Positions 37,242 through 46,527 of a stretch of DNA of 64,000 nucleotides are shown piece by piece. Position 1 is the stretch's first letter; every line of letters begins with the position of its first letter. The DNA is from Rhodobacterales bacterium. GTDB taxonomy: Bacteria > Pseudomonadota > Alphaproteobacteria > Rhodobacterales > Rhodobacteraceae. Under the pieces are notes generated by a model. That model saw only the letters and a program-made list of their open reading frames with translations, had not been told where the DNA came from and made no database searches. The DNA lies in contig JAPLPE010000021.1 of NCBI GenBank assembly GCA_026400355.1, positions 124,001 through 188,000 of the forward strand, given 5' to 3'. The position numbers and the translations under genes are program-made.

Positions 37242-37989
37242 GAGCCTGACGCGGGACGCCTTTCTGGGCGGGCGGGTGCAGGTCTGGCAACCGGTGCAGG
37301 GATACAGGGCGGGGATTGATCCGGTGATGCTGGCGGCAGCGGTGGCGGCTGTGCCGGGGCAGGCGGTGCTGGAACTAGGATGCGGTGCGGGGGTCGCGGC
37401 ACTGTGCCTTGGGGCGCGGGTGCCGGGGGTGACTGTGACCGGGGTTGAGATACAGGCCGAGTATGCGGCGCTGGCGCGGCGGAATGGGGCGGAGAACGGG
37501 ATCTCGTTTGATGTGGTCGAGGCAGATGTGGGCGCGTTGCCTGCGGGGCTGCGGGCGCAGGCCTTCGACCATCTGATGATGAACCCGCCCTATTTCGACA
37601 GGGCCTTGGGGACGGAGTCGGCGGATGCCGGGCGGGATGTGGCGCTGGGTGGTGATACTCCGCTGGCCGTCTGGATTGACGCGGGGACGCGGCGTTTGCG
37701 GTCGGGCGGATGGATGACCGTCATTCAGCGGGCGGCGCGGTTGCCGGAAGTGCTGGGCGCGCTGAAAGGGCGGCTTGGGTCGGTTGTGGTGCTGCCACTG
37801 GCGGCGCGGGCCGGGCGAAGGGCGGACCTGTTTCTGTTGCGGGGGCGCAAGGGGGGCAGGGCGCCGTTCCGGTTGCTGGCACCCCTGGTCCTGCATGACG
37901 GTGACAGGCATCTGCGGGACGGGGATGATTTTGCCGCGTCCGTGAAGGCGATCTTGCGGGATGGGGCCGCTTTGGACTGGGGCGATTAG
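37219..37989 (+). CDS. TrmN6-like SAM methyltransferase (tRNA1Val A37-N6 type)
   Basis: This 256-residue Rossmann methyltransferase has a SAM motif VLELGCGAGVAAL (about 48-60) and the adenine-N6 catalytic motif NPPY with preceding DHLMM. The start MTSTLGDESLTRDAFLGGRV matches the YfiC/TrmN6 family, which methylates A37 of tRNA-Val. It is coupled to the DUF2007 gene upstream. Confidence 0.88.
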   Translation: MTSTLGDESLTRDAFLGGRVQVWQPVQGYRAGIDPVMLAAAVAAVPGQAVLELGCGAGVAALCLGARVPGVTVTGVEIQAEYAALARRNGAENGISFDVVEADVGALPAGLRAQAFDHLMMNPPYFDRALGTESADAGRDVALGGDTPLAVWIDAGTRRLRSGGWMTVIQRAARLPEVLGALKGRLGSVVVLPLAARAGRRADLFLLRGRKGGRAPFRLLAPLVLHDGDRHLRDGDDFAASVKAILRDGAALDWGD

Positions 37990-38112
37990 GGTTTCGGCAA
38001 GGTGTTGCGGCGAAACTTGGTCTGACGGGGGATGCGCTCTCGTGTCGCGTGACAGAATTGTAAAAGTGTGCTGCAATTCGAATTACGCTAGTTCAAGCAA
38101 AGGAGGAACGAC

Positions 38113-38280
38113 GTGTCTCTGAGTTCACACCTGCAGGAATTGAAGAAGAAGCATCAGTCGCTGTCAGAGGCTGTGGAAGTGGCCCAGCGCACCCCCGGGG
38201 CAAATGATCTTGAGATTGCCAAACTCAAGAAGCAGAAACTGTATCTGAAAGAGGAAATCACGCGTCTTTCGACGCACTGA
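38113..38280 (+). CDS. DUF465 (YdcH) family protein
   Basis: This 55-residue helical protein begins MSLSSHLQELKKKHQSL and ends EITRLSTH. It has a GTG start with the perfect ribosome site AAAGGAGG just upstream. The two-helix hairpin with Lys-rich turns is the DUF465/YdcH pattern. The function is unknown. It converges with and overlaps the transporter gene by 23 bp. A possible weak promoter (TTGTAA, 17 bp, AATTAC) lies about 30 bp upstream. Confidence 0.88.
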   Translation: MSLSSHLQELKKKHQSLSEAVEVAQRTPGANDLEIAKLKKQKLYLKEEITRLSTH

Positions 38281-39148
38281 CGGGCCTACGGCGGGCGCTG
38301 GCGGTTGCCGCCAGCCCAGCCCCCCCGGCAATCAGAACGGCGGCCAGACCGAGCGTCCATGTCAGGGTGGCGACGCCCCCGAGGACGAGCGCGAATGTGG
38401 ACAAGAGCGGCGCGGCATAGGAGGCCACGCCGAGAACTTGAATATCGCCGCGTTTGACGCCTACATCCCAGATGAAGAAAGCCAGGCCTACGGGGCCGAG
38501 GCCAAGCCCGATCACGGCCAGCCAGCCGGAAGTGGTGGCGGGCCAGACCGTTTCTTCGAGCGTGAGATGGGCGACAATGGACAGGATGGCCGTTGCGAGG
38601 CAGAAGATGGTTACGCTGGCGGTTGGAATGGTGCCGAAACTGCGCGAGACCACTGAGTAGGTGGCCCAGGTCAGCGCGCAAAGGAAGGCCAGGCCGTAGC
38701 CGGGCAGGTTCTCGGCATTGAATCCCGTGCCGCCAGAGGTGACGATGAGCGCAGCGCCTGCGAAGGCGATCAGCCCGCCCAGAAGGTGGCCGGCGAGGAG
38801 TTTTTCGCCTGGCAAGAGGCCCGAGAAGAGCACGATGAGGAGGGGCCAGAGGTAGGCGATCAGCCCCGCCTCGGCTGCGGGGGCCATGCGGAGGGCAGTG
38901 AAATAGAGCAAGTGGTAGCCGAAAAGCCCTGCTGTCCCAAAGAGATAGACGTGGAGCGGGATGCGGGCCAGTTGCCCGAAGCCGCCCGACAGGCTGACCC
39001 AGACAAGGCCCACCGCGCCACCGATGGCAAAGGTGAGGGCGTTCAGAAGGAATGGCGGCACGGGGGCCGTGCGCACAGTAAGAAGCGCCAGCAGCGACCA
39101 GAGCAGGACCGCGCCGAAGCCGGTCAAAGTGGCGGTGGATTTCGACAT
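38258..39148 (-). CDS. DMT-superfamily (EamA) transporter
   Basis: This 296-residue protein has ten predicted helices in two EamA halves (GFGAVLLWSLLALLTV in the first; GYGLAFLCALTWATYSVVS in the second). Such proteins export amino acids or other small metabolites. ATG 39148 is favoured (MSKSTATLTGFGA). The substrate is unknown. Confidence 0.9.
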   Translation of the reverse strand: MSKSTATLTGFGAVLLWSLLALLTVRTAPVPPFLLNALTFAIGGAVGLVWVSLSGGFGQLARIPLHVYLFGTAGLFGYHLLYFTALRMAPAAEAGLIAYLWPLLIVLFSGLLPGEKLLAGHLLGGLIAFAGAALIVTSGGTGFNAENLPGYGLAFLCALTWATYSVVSRSFGTIPTASVTIFCLATAILSIVAHLTLEETVWPATTSGWLAVIGLGLGPVGLAFFIWDVGVKRGDIQVLGVASYAAPLLSTFALVLGGVATLTWTLGLAAVLIAGGAGLAATASARRRPVSASKDA

Positions 39149-39216
39149 GACCCGCGTGATGCCAACAAGAAGGGCCAGTTGCAAGGACCGGCCCGCTGCT
39201 TGTGTCGTTGGGTTGA

Positions 39217-39942
39217 TCAGACCATGTATTGGCCGCCATTGGCCGACAGGGTTGAACCTGTGATGAACCCGGCCTGATCCGAGGCGAGGAACACCACGGC
39301 GCGAGCGATTTCGTCTGGCTCGCCAAGGCGGCCGACGGGGATCTGCGGCAGGATGACTTCGTTCATCACCTTTTCGGGGATCGTGCTCATCATCTCGGTA
39401 TTGATGTAGCCCGGGGCGATGACGTTTACGGTGATGCCGGCGCGGGCGCCCTCCTGGGCGAGTGCCTTGGCAAAGCCGATGTCACCGGCCTTGGCGGCTG
39501 CATAGTTGGCCTGGGCGAACTGGCCCTTTTGTCCGTTGATGGACGAGATGTTGATGACGCGACCGAACTTGCGGTCGCGCATGACGGACCAGACGTTGTG
39601 GGTCATGTTGAACTGGCCTGTGAGATTGGTGTTGATGACCTCGTGCCACTGTTGCGGCGTCATCTTGTGGAAGGGCGCGTCGCGGGTGATGCCCGCGTTG
39701 TTGACGAGCACGTCGATCGGGCCGACTTCGGCCATGACCTGGTCGATCCCGGCCTTGCAGGCCTCGTAATCAGCGACATCCCATTTGTAGGTCTTGATGC
39801 CGGTTGCCGCGGAGAAGGCGGCGGCGGCTTCTGCATTGCCGGCATAGGTGGCGGCAACGGTATAACCTGCGGCCTGAAGCGCCTTGGAAATGGCGGCACC
39901 GATACCGCGTGAGCCGCCGGTGACGAGGGCGATGCGAGACAT
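39217..39942 (-). CDS. phbB: Acetoacetyl-CoA reductase
   Basis: This 241-residue short-chain dehydrogenase has the NADP motif GGSRGIG (9-15), NNAGITRD, Ser138-region INISSINGQKG and the YxxxK pair in ANYAAAKAGD. It reduces acetoacetyl-CoA to (R)-3-hydroxybutyryl-CoA, the second step of polyhydroxybutyrate synthesis. It follows phbA on the same strand. Confidence 0.96.
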   Translation of the reverse strand: MSRIALVTGGSRGIGAAISKALQAAGYTVAATYAGNAEAAAAFSAATGIKTYKWDVADYEACKAGIDQVMAEVGPIDVLVNNAGITRDAPFHKMTPQQWHEVINTNLTGQFNMTHNVWSVMRDRKFGRVINISSINGQKGQFAQANYAAAKAGDIGFAKALAQEGARAGITVNVIAPGYINTEMMSTIPEKVMNEVILPQIPVGRLGEPDEIARAVVFLASDQAGFITGSTLSANGGQYMV

Positions 39943-40021
39943 GGGGATGATCCTCTGGAATGCAGTCTTTTCGTGTTGTTATATGGCGGCGCCCACTAGC
40001 GCAATATTATTGCGTAGAGTG

Positions 40022-40065
40022 GTGGGCTACACTCATCCTACGCGTGTAGGGTGAGTGCAACCCAC
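40022..40065. repeat. Long palindrome between phbA and phbB (family A-like)
   Basis: The arms GTGGG...CCCAC and ACTCATCCTACG...CGTGTAGGGTGAGT fold into a nested hairpin. A second small palindrome, CGCAAT-ATT-ATTGCG, lies just before it at about 40001-40015. Read-through from phbA to phbB must pass both, so they may tune phbB levels. Confidence 0.6.
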
Positions 40066-40071
40066 GTGATG

Positions 40072-41247
40072 CTAAGGGCGTTCGACGCACATCGCCACGC
40101 CCATACCGCCGCCGATGCAGAGGGTCGCCAGACCCTTTTTCGCGCCACGCCGCTTCATTTCGAAGAGAAGCGTGTTGAGCACGCGGGCGCCCGAGGCGCC
40201 GATCGGGTGGCCGATGGCGATGGCACCGCCGTTCACGTTGACGATGGCCGGGTCCCAGCCCATGTCCTTGTTCACGGCGCAGGCTTGGGCAGCGAAGGCT
40301 TCGTTCGCTTCGACAAGGTCGAGGTCTTCGACTTTCCAGCCTGCCTTGGCAAGCGCCTTGCGGCTGGCATAAATCGGACCCACGCCCATGATCGACGGGT
40401 CAAGCCCCGCGGTCGCGTAAGAGGCGATGCGGGCCAGTGGTTCGATGCCGCGGCGTTCGGCATCTTCCGCAGACATCAGCAGCGTTGCCGCTGCGCCGTC
40501 GTTCAGGCCCGAAGCATTGGCGGCAGTAACCGTGCCGTCCTTGATGAAGGCAGGGCGGAGTTTCGCCATCGCGTCAATGGTCGCCCCGTGGCGGATGTAT
40601 TCGTCGCTGTCCACGGTCACGTCGCCCTTGCGGGTCTTGATGATGAAGGGGACGATTTCATCGGCGAATCGGCCGGCCTTCTGGGCGGCTTCAGCCTTGT
40701 TCTGGGAACCGACGGCGAAGATGTCCTGCATTTCGCGGGTGATCTGCCACTGGGCCGCTACGTTTTCGGCAGTCTGGCCCATGTGATAGCCGTTGAACGC
40801 GTCCCAGAGACCGTCGCGGATCATCGTGTCGATGAAGGCCACATCGCCCATCTTGGTGCCCTGACGCATGTTCGCGCCATGGACCGAGAGCGACATGTTT
40901 TCCTGACCACCAGCCACGACGATCGACGCATCGCCAAGCATGATGTGCTGGGCACCCAGCGCTACGGCGCGCAGGCCAGAGCCGCAGACCTGATTGAGGC
41001 CCCAGGCCGCGCTTTCCTTGGAAAGTCCGGCAAGGATATGGGCCTGGCGGGCCGGGTTCTGGCCCTGTGCTGCAGTCAGCACCTGACCCATGATGGTTTC
41101 GGAGACTTCGGATTTGTCGATACCGGCACGCGTGACGATTTCGGAAATGACGGCCGCACCGAGTTCGTGGGCAGGTGTGTTGGCGAAGGCACCGCCAAAG
41201 CTGCCGACGGCGGTTCGCGCGGCAGAGGCAATAACGACATTGGTCAT
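40072..41247 (-). CDS. phbA: Acetyl-CoA C-acetyltransferase (beta-ketothiolase)
   Basis: This 391-residue thiolase has the acyl-accepting Cys in [14 protein letters not shown] (about 83-96), [15 protein letters not shown] with the catalytic His, and [10 protein letters not shown] with the second Cys. It condenses two acetyl-CoA to acetoacetyl-CoA for PHB. ATG 41247 ([11 protein letters not shown]) is the family start. The PHB synthase is not in the window. Confidence 0.97.
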   Translation of the reverse strand: MTNVVIASAARTAVGSFGGAFANTPAHELGAAVISEIVTRAGIDKSEVSETIMGQVLTAAQGQNPARQAHILAGLSKESAAWGLNQVCGSGLRAVALGAQHIMLGDASIVVAGGQENMSLSVHGANMRQGTKMGDVAFIDTMIRDGLWDAFNGYHMGQTAENVAAQWQITREMQDIFAVGSQNKAEAAQKAGRFADEIVPFIIKTRKGDVTVDSDEYIRHGATIDAMAKLRPAFIKDGTVTAANASGLNDGAAATLLMSAEDAERRGIEPLARIASYATAGLDPSIMGVGPIYASRKALAKAGWKVEDLDLVEANEAFAAQACAVNKDMGWDPAIVNVNGGAIAIGHPIGASGARVLNTLLFEMKRRGAKKGLATLCIGGGMGVAMCVERP

Positions 41248-41406
41248 GCAAAAAGCTCCCATCGTTTGCAGACAGCCCAAGGAGGCAAGGGCACCAGAAT
41301 GCGACGGGCCCTCCCGGCGGTCAGCGCTTCTTTAGGCGGGTGCAGGGCAGCGGGCAATGCGAATTGTGTAAAGGATATGCAACGGCATACCGGGATTGAC
41401 CATGGG

Positions 41407-42207
41407 TCAAAGCGTCGCTTTCGGAACGCCGAAGAGGTAGCCCTGAAGGCAGTCGATGCCAAGGCGGGTGAGGAGGGCGGCCTCGGCCTCGGTCTCGACC
41501 CCTTCGGCGACCGTGAACATTTCGAACTGGTGGGCGACGGTGATCAGCGCCTCTGCGATGACCTGATTGTCGGGCGAGGAGTCGATGTTGCGGATGAAAT
41601 GGCGGTCGATCTTGACCATGTCGAAGAAGAAATCCTTGAGATAGCGGAAGGCTATCTGGCCTGCGCCAAAGTCGTCCAGCGCAAAGGAGACGCCGCGCGG
41701 CTGCAATTCGGCCATGAAGCGGATCACAACTTCGGGCAGCATCATGGCCGAGCTTTCGCTCATCTCGAGGATGAGGCGGGGGCCGAGGGCGGGGTGTTTG
41801 TTGAGAACGGTGTCGAGCGTCCGTCGCCATTTGCCGTCCCCGATGGACCGGGCCGACATGTTGACCGACAGGCGCAGCGCCGGATTGACGCGGAGCTTTT
41901 CGAGGCCGAGGGCCAGTGCCACGCAGTCGACATCGCGGCCCATTGTTGTTTCTTCGACTGAAGCGATGAACTGACCGGCGGGGATGATGCGGTTGCCGTC
42001 GTCCAAAAGGCGGATCAGCCCTTCGTAGTAGGCGATCTTGCGGGTGTTGCAGGCGGTGACGATGGGCTGAAAGGCAAGCTGGCCCCGGTTGCGGGCCAGC
42101 GCCGCACGCACCATGGCGGGCACGTCCATGTCACGGCTGGCCAAAGCCGCCTCAAACGGGTTGAGGGGCGGGCCCTGTTCGGTAGCCGTTGAATCGAGTC
42201 CACGCAT
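41407..42207 (-). CDS. EAL-domain cyclic-di-GMP phosphodiesterase
   Basis: In this 266-residue protein the EAL domain fills residues 40-260. The signature is Glu-Gly-Leu (YYEGLIRL) in place of EAL. Other catalytic elements are present: SVNMSARS, LEMSES, ALDDFGAG, MVKIDRHF and VAEGVETE. Since the metal-binding residues remain, activity is likely. There is no sensory domain and no signal peptide, so it is a minimal cytoplasmic enzyme. Confidence 0.9.
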   Translation of the reverse strand: MRGLDSTATEQGPPLNPFEAALASRDMDVPAMVRAALARNRGQLAFQPIVTACNTRKIAYYEGLIRLLDDGNRIIPAGQFIASVEETTMGRDVDCVALALGLEKLRVNPALRLSVNMSARSIGDGKWRRTLDTVLNKHPALGPRLILEMSESSAMMLPEVVIRFMAELQPRGVSFALDDFGAGQIAFRYLKDFFFDMVKIDRHFIRNIDSSPDNQVIAEALITVAHQFEMFTVAEGVETEAEAALLTRLGIDCLQGYLFGVPKATL

Positions 42208-42323
42208 GCGCCGTCCTGCCGGGTTGACCGAAGACCTTGGGCGAGAATGGGACGCGGTGGGCTAAGATTGTGTGAAGGGCGCGGATTTGCAATGAATTGG
42301 CGGTGTCTTCAGGAGGGGTGCGG

Positions 42324-42890
42324 ATGGTGGAGCGGTGTGGCTGGGTCAGCGCGGACCCGATCTATGAAGCCTATCACGATGAGGAATGGGGCGTGCCGGA
42401 GTATGACAGCCGGGCCCTGTGGGAAAAGCTTGTCCTGGACGGGTTTCAGGCGGGGCTGAGCTGGATCACGATCCTGAGGAAGCGGGACAACTTTCGTGCG
42501 GCCTTTGCGGGGTTTGATCCGCATGTTGTAGCGGGCTGGGGCGAGGCCGAGGTGGTGCGGCTTCTGGCCGATCCGGGGATCATCCGGCACCGGCGCAAGA
42601 TCGAGGCCACGATCGTCAATGCTCAGGCCTGGCAAAGGATCGAAGCGCGGCAGGGGTTTGACCGGTTCCTGTGGGATTACATGGGCGGCGTTCCCATGGT
42701 CAGCCACTGGCCGAACCTTGCCGACGTTCCGGCGTCGACGCCGTTGTCAGAGCGGATTTCGAAGGACCTGAAGAAAGAAGGGTTCCGGTTCTGCGGGCCG
42801 ACGATTGTCTATGCATTCATGCAGGCGGTGGGCATGGTGAATGACCATGTGGTGACCTGTCACCGGTATGGGGTGGCCGCGCGGACGTGA
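42324..42890 (+). CDS. tag: DNA-3-methyladenine glycosylase I
   Basis: This 188-residue repair enzyme begins RCGWVSADPIYEAYHDEEWG, which holds the zinc Cys and the Glu/Trp pocket. The C-terminal NDHVVTCHRY supplies the other zinc ligands. It removes 3-methyladenine from DNA. ATG 42324 is preceded by GGAGGGG; no other start is as good. Confidence 0.94.
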   Translation: MVERCGWVSADPIYEAYHDEEWGVPEYDSRALWEKLVLDGFQAGLSWITILRKRDNFRAAFAGFDPHVVAGWGEAEVVRLLADPGIIRHRRKIEATIVNAQAWQRIEARQGFDRFLWDYMGGVPMVSHWPNLADVPASTPLSERISKDLKKEGFRFCGPTIVYAFMQAVGMVNDHVVTCHRYGVAART

Positions 42891-42893
42891 TCG

Positions 42894-42928
42894 GTTGGGG
42901 GTGGAGGGGTAAACCCTGCCCAACGCAG
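42894..42928. repeat. Intergenic stem-loop element (family A)
   Basis: GTTGGG...AGGGG-TAAA-CCCT-GCCCAAC, then GCAGG. It lies at the convergent ends of tag and moaE. Confidence 0.55.
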
Positions 42929-42948
42929 GATGGTTGGGGCGGTCGCCC

Positions 42949-43389
42949 TCACCACCGACGGAGTGCGGCCTCGTCGTCTTCCTTGGCGGCGACCCAGTCT
43001 GCGCCCTGCGCGGTGACTTCCTTCTTCCAGAAGGGGGCGCGGGACTTGAGGTAGTCCATCAGGAATTCCGCTGCGGCAAACGCGTCAGCGCGGTGAGGGG
43101 CGGCGGTCAGGACCATCATGATGTCTTCGTCGGCTTGCAGGCGGCCGTAGCGGTGGATCACTTGGGCGCCGGTGAGAGACCATCGGGCAAGGGCCGCGTC
43201 CGCGATGGCGGTGATCGCCTTCTCGGTCATACCGGGGTAGTGCTCGATCTCCATCACAGAGAGACCTCCCGCCACATCGCGGACGATGCCGGTGAAGCTT
43301 ACCACGGCACCGGCACCGGGGACGGTGGCGGCAAAGGCGTTGAGTTCGCCACCCGCGTCGAAGGGGTCGGGCTGGACGCGGACTGGCAT
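42949..43389 (-). CDS. moaE: Molybdopterin synthase catalytic subunit MoaE
   Basis: This 146-residue subunit has the family blocks GAVVSFTGIVRD, LEIEHYPGM-type MEIEHYPGM, VIHRYGRLQ and the C-terminal APFWKKE with the catalytic Lys. With MoaD it converts cPMP to molybdopterin. It starts one base before the moaD stop region ends, so both are coupled. The mob genes at 24.9-26 kb complete the cofactor. Confidence 0.95.
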   Translation of the reverse strand: MPVRVQPDPFDAGGELNAFAATVPGAGAVVSFTGIVRDVAGGLSVMEIEHYPGMTEKAITAIADAALARWSLTGAQVIHRYGRLQADEDIMMVLTAAPHRADAFAAAEFLMDYLKSRAPFWKKEVTAQGADWVAAKEDDEAALRRW

Positions 43390-43390
43390 G

Positions 43391-43651
43391 TCAGCCGCCG
43401 GTCATCGGGGGAAAGAAGGCGACCTCCCGGACACCTGCGAGGGGTGCCGTGAATTCGCTGAGTTCCTGATCGAGCGCTACGCGGAGCGCCTTGGTATCGG
43501 CGAAGGCTGCAGCGTAGCGTTCTTCGCGCTGGCAGAGTTCGGCGATGAGATCGCTGACAGTCGCTGCCGCCGTTTCGATCCGTTCGCGCGGCAGGCCGAT
43601 GCGTTCGCGGACCCAGGCGAAATACAGCACGTCGATGCGCTGCGCGGTCAC
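43391..43651 (-). CDS. moaD: Molybdopterin synthase sulfur carrier subunit MoaD
   Basis: This 86-residue ubiquitin-fold protein begins RIDVLYFAWVRERIGLPRE and ends FFPPMTGG. The terminal Gly-Gly is the thiocarboxylate site. Its start overlaps the pgsA stop by 4 bp, and moaE follows directly. Confidence 0.95.
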   Translation of the reverse strand: MTAQRIDVLYFAWVRERIGLPRERIETAAATVSDLIAELCQREERYAAAFADTKALRVALDQELSEFTAPLAGVREVAFFPPMTGG

Positions 43652-44277
43652 TTGTGCACCTCGTCCTTGAGGTAGGGGAGCGCCTTGGTGAAATACTCGA
43701 ACCCGGTGATGGCGGTCAGGGCAGCGGCGATCCAGATCATGACGAGGCCGATCATCGTGGCCATGGCGGCCCAGGTGTAACCTGCTGGCAACATGCCTTC
43801 GCCGACGCGTGGCGGTTTGCCGGCTTCAAGATAGGTGAGACCGGTGCCGAGGAAGAGGATGGCAATGGCAACCATCTGGGCTGTCGTCTTCCATTTGGCG
43901 AGTTTGGTGACCTGGAGGAGGCCTGCCTTGGCACCGAGGAATTCGCGCAGGCCAGAGACAAAGACCTCGCGGAAGAGGATGAAGGTGGCGGGCAGGATCA
44001 GCCAGGGGTTCATACCGGAATAGCCGGTGATGACCATGATCGCGATGACGACCATCGCCTTGTCGGCTATCGGATCAAGCATCGCGCCAAAGCGGGATTC
44101 CTGTTTCCAGAGGCGGGCAAGGTAGCCGTCGAACCAGTCTGTGATCGCTGCACCGACAAAGAGGGTGAGTGCCAGCCAGTCTGCCCAGGGGCGGTTGAAG
44201 TAGAGGAACATGACCGCCACGCCGGGCGCGGCGAGGAGGCGGAGGACGGTCAGTGTATTGGGCAGTGTCCACGTCAT
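43648..44277 (-). CDS. pgsA: CDP-diacylglycerol-glycerol-3-phosphate 3-phosphatidyltransferase
   Basis: This 209-residue membrane enzyme of the CDP-alcohol phosphatidyltransferase family has the motif DWFDGYLAR...GAMLDPIADK (D-G-x2-A-R-x8-G-x3-D-x3-D pattern). It makes phosphatidylglycerol phosphate. Several hydrophobic helices are visible. Coupling to moaD/moaE is a common alphaproteobacterial arrangement. Confidence 0.94.
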   Translation of the reverse strand: MTWTLPNTLTVLRLLAAPGVAVMFLYFNRPWADWLALTLFVGAAITDWFDGYLARLWKQESRFGAMLDPIADKAMVVIAIMVITGYSGMNPWLILPATFILFREVFVSGLREFLGAKAGLLQVTKLAKWKTTAQMVAIAILFLGTGLTYLEAGKPPRVGEGMLPAGYTWAAMATMIGLVMIWIAAALTAITGFEYFTKALPYLKDEVHK

Positions 44278-44722
44278 GGAACATACCTAGCGATTGCGAT
44301 TGCGTCTTTCCATAGGGGACGCTTGACAGGACAGGCTTCAGCAAGGTGCAGTCGGGCCAATGTTCATGATGTTTTCGGCTCTTTTGAACAAATCGACAGA
44401 CGGTCGGACTTCCCCTTTTCTCCGGACAGACCATTCCTGCGACCTTCGTGACTGGGATGCCGAGCGCGGTGTAGCCGTTCAGGACGGCCACACGGACCTG
44501 GAACTCCGCGACCTGGCGATCAAAGTTCCTTGCGGCCAGTCACTGGCCGACCAGTTTCACGCAGTGCATCTTTTCCAGTGCGATGGGGCGCGATCAAGGC
44601 GCGGTTTTCGACGGATTTGCGCAGGGCGGGGTTCACCCCGCTGCCCCGGCGACTAGCTTTCGGATTCGACTGTTGAGTCGAGGTGACGCCCGGCCAGCTA
44701 TGCGGTCTCGCCGACGTTCGCC
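44278..44722 (-). other. Gap with a remnant of an unknown gene
   Basis: The 445-bp gap between pgsA and ettA holds one coherent minus-strand segment around 44430-44535 (FDRQVAEFQVRVAVLNGYTA followed by LGIPVTKVAG). It looks protein-coding but has a stop just upstream and no start codon. I could not place the family. A family A hairpin sits beside it at 44618-44645. Confidence 0.3.
44618..44645. repeat. Intergenic stem-loop element (family A)
   Basis: GCGCAGG, then GCGGGG-TTCA-CCCCGC. The orientation is opposite to the copy at 27434 (loop TTCA against TGAA). Confidence 0.6.
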
Positions 44723-46378
44723 TTACCTTTCAAACTTCTTGAACCGGACCCGCTTGGGCTCCACCGCATCGGCCCCCAGCCGCCGTTTCTTGTCTTCCTC
44801 GTAATCGGCAAAGTTGCCGGGGAAGTATTCGACATGGGCATCCCCTTCAAACGCGAGGATGTGGGTGCAGATGCGGTCGAGGAAAAAACGGTCGTGAGAG
44901 ATGACGACGGCGCAGCCGGCGAAATCGACGAGGGCGTCTTCGAGCGCGCGCAGCGTTTCGACGTCGAGGTCGTTGGTCGGTTCGTCAAGCAGCAACACGT
45001 TGCCGCCGGTTTTCAGCAGTTTGGCCATGTGGACGCGGTTGCGTTCACCGCCGGAGAGCAGGCCCACCTTCTTCTGCTGGTCGGTGCCCTTGAAGTTGAA
45101 GGCGCCGCAATAGGCGCGGGAGTTCATCTGGGCCTCGCCCAGCACGATCACTTCGGCCCCGCCGGAGATTTCCTCCCACACCGTGGCGGAGGGGGTGAGC
45201 TGGTCGCGGCTCTGGTCGACATAGGCAAGCTTGACGGTGTCTCCGTAAAGGACCTTGCCTTCGTCGGGCTGTTCCTGCCCGGTGAGCATGCGGAAGAGGG
45301 TGGTTTTCCCCGCGCCGTTCGGGCCGATCACGCCGACGATGCCACCTGGGGGGAGCGAGAAGGACAGGTCTTCGATCAGGAGCTTGTCACCCATGTGCTT
45401 CTTCAGACCCTCGACCTCGATCACGCGGCCACCGAGGCGGGGGCCGTTGGGGATGATGATCTGGGCCTTGCCCTGACGTTCGCGTTCGGATTCGTTGGCG
45501 AGTTCATTGTAGCGCTGGATCCGCGCCTTGGATTTGGCCTGACGCGCCTTGGCGCCCTGCCGCATCCACTCAAGCTCGCGTTCGAGGGTCTTCTGCTTGG
45601 ACCGGTCTTCACGGGCTTCCTGATCGAGGCGTTTGACCTTCTGTTCCAGCCAGTCGGAGTAGTTGCCTTCGTAGGGCCAGGAGGTGCCGCGGTCGAGTTC
45701 GAGAATCCAGCCGGTGATGTCGTCGAGGAAGTAGCGGTCGTGGGTGACGATCAGGATCGTGCCCTTGTAGGCAATCAGGTGGTTCTGGAGCCAGGCAATG
45801 GTTTCGGCATCGAGGTGGTTGGTGGGCTCGTCAAGCAGCAGCATGTCCGGCGCTTCGAGGAGAAGCTTGCAGAGCGCGACGCGGCGCGCCTCGCCGCCTG
45901 AGAGGGTCGTGACATCGGCGTCATCGGGGGGGCAGCGGAGGGCCTCCATCGAGATGTCGATCTGGGCGTCGAGATCCCAGAGGTTCTGGGCGTCGATCTG
46001 GTCCTGCAGGGCCGCCATTTCGTCCGCCGTCTCGTCCGCGTAGTTCATGGCGAGTTCGTTGTAGCGGTCGAGGATGGCCTGTTTGGGGGCCACGCCCAAC
46101 ATGACGTTGCCGCGCACTGTGAGGGCGGGGTCGAGCCAGGGTTCTTGGGGCAGGTAGCCCACGCGGATGCCTTCGGCGGCCCAGGCCTCGCCCTGGAAAT
46201 CCTTGTCCTGACCGGCCATGAGCTTCAGGAGGGTGGATTTGCCCGAGCCGTTGACGCCGACGACGCCGATCTTGACGCCCGGAAGGAAGTTCAGGCGGAT
46301 GTTTTCAAAGACCTTCTTGCCGCCTGGATAGGTCTTGGACACGCCGTCCATGTGGTAGACGAACTGATAGCTGGCCAT
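44723..46378 (-). CDS. ettA: Energy-dependent translational throttle protein EttA (ABC-F)
   Basis: This 551-residue ABC-F protein has two ATPase domains: Walker A GVNGSGKST and signature LSGGEARRV in the first; GPNGAGKTT and LSGGERNRV in the second. The linker between them carries the RQAKSKARIQRYNEL arm. EttA binds the ribosomal E site and gates translation by the ADP/ATP ratio. ATG 46378 (MASYQFVYHM) is the family start. Confidence 0.95.
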   Translation of the reverse strand: MASYQFVYHMDGVSKTYPGGKKVFENIRLNFLPGVKIGVVGVNGSGKSTLLKLMAGQDKDFQGEAWAAEGIRVGYLPQEPWLDPALTVRGNVMLGVAPKQAILDRYNELAMNYADETADEMAALQDQIDAQNLWDLDAQIDISMEALRCPPDDADVTTLSGGEARRVALCKLLLEAPDMLLLDEPTNHLDAETIAWLQNHLIAYKGTILIVTHDRYFLDDITGWILELDRGTSWPYEGNYSDWLEQKVKRLDQEAREDRSKQKTLERELEWMRQGAKARQAKSKARIQRYNELANESERERQGKAQIIIPNGPRLGGRVIEVEGLKKHMGDKLLIEDLSFSLPPGGIVGVIGPNGAGKTTLFRMLTGQEQPDEGKVLYGDTVKLAYVDQSRDQLTPSATVWEEISGGAEVIVLGEAQMNSRAYCGAFNFKGTDQQKKVGLLSGGERNRVHMAKLLKTGGNVLLLDEPTNDLDVETLRALEDALVDFAGCAVVISHDRFFLDRICTHILAFEGDAHVEYFPGNFADYEEDKKRRLGADAVEPKRVRFKKFER

Positions 46379-46527
46379 GGGGGTGCTCCTGATCGGAAGT
46401 TTGGGCTCTAGATAGCGATGCTGGGGCCGAGGGGCAATCGGGGACTGGGAATGGTTTTCGCGGTGATCGGGCCTTGTCTTTGGGACCTGCATGATCCCAA
46501 AGTGCGCGCGCCGGAGGGGCCGTCTGG

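Noticed and set aside
40051-41961. A 636-codon plus-strand frame across phbA and the EAL gene
   Set aside because: It runs antisense through two well-recognised genes and the gap between them.
44278-44722. Insertion sequence between pgsA and ettA
   Set aside because: There are no terminal inverted repeats, no target duplication and no recognisable transposase catalytic motif; only an unnamed coding-like remnant is present.
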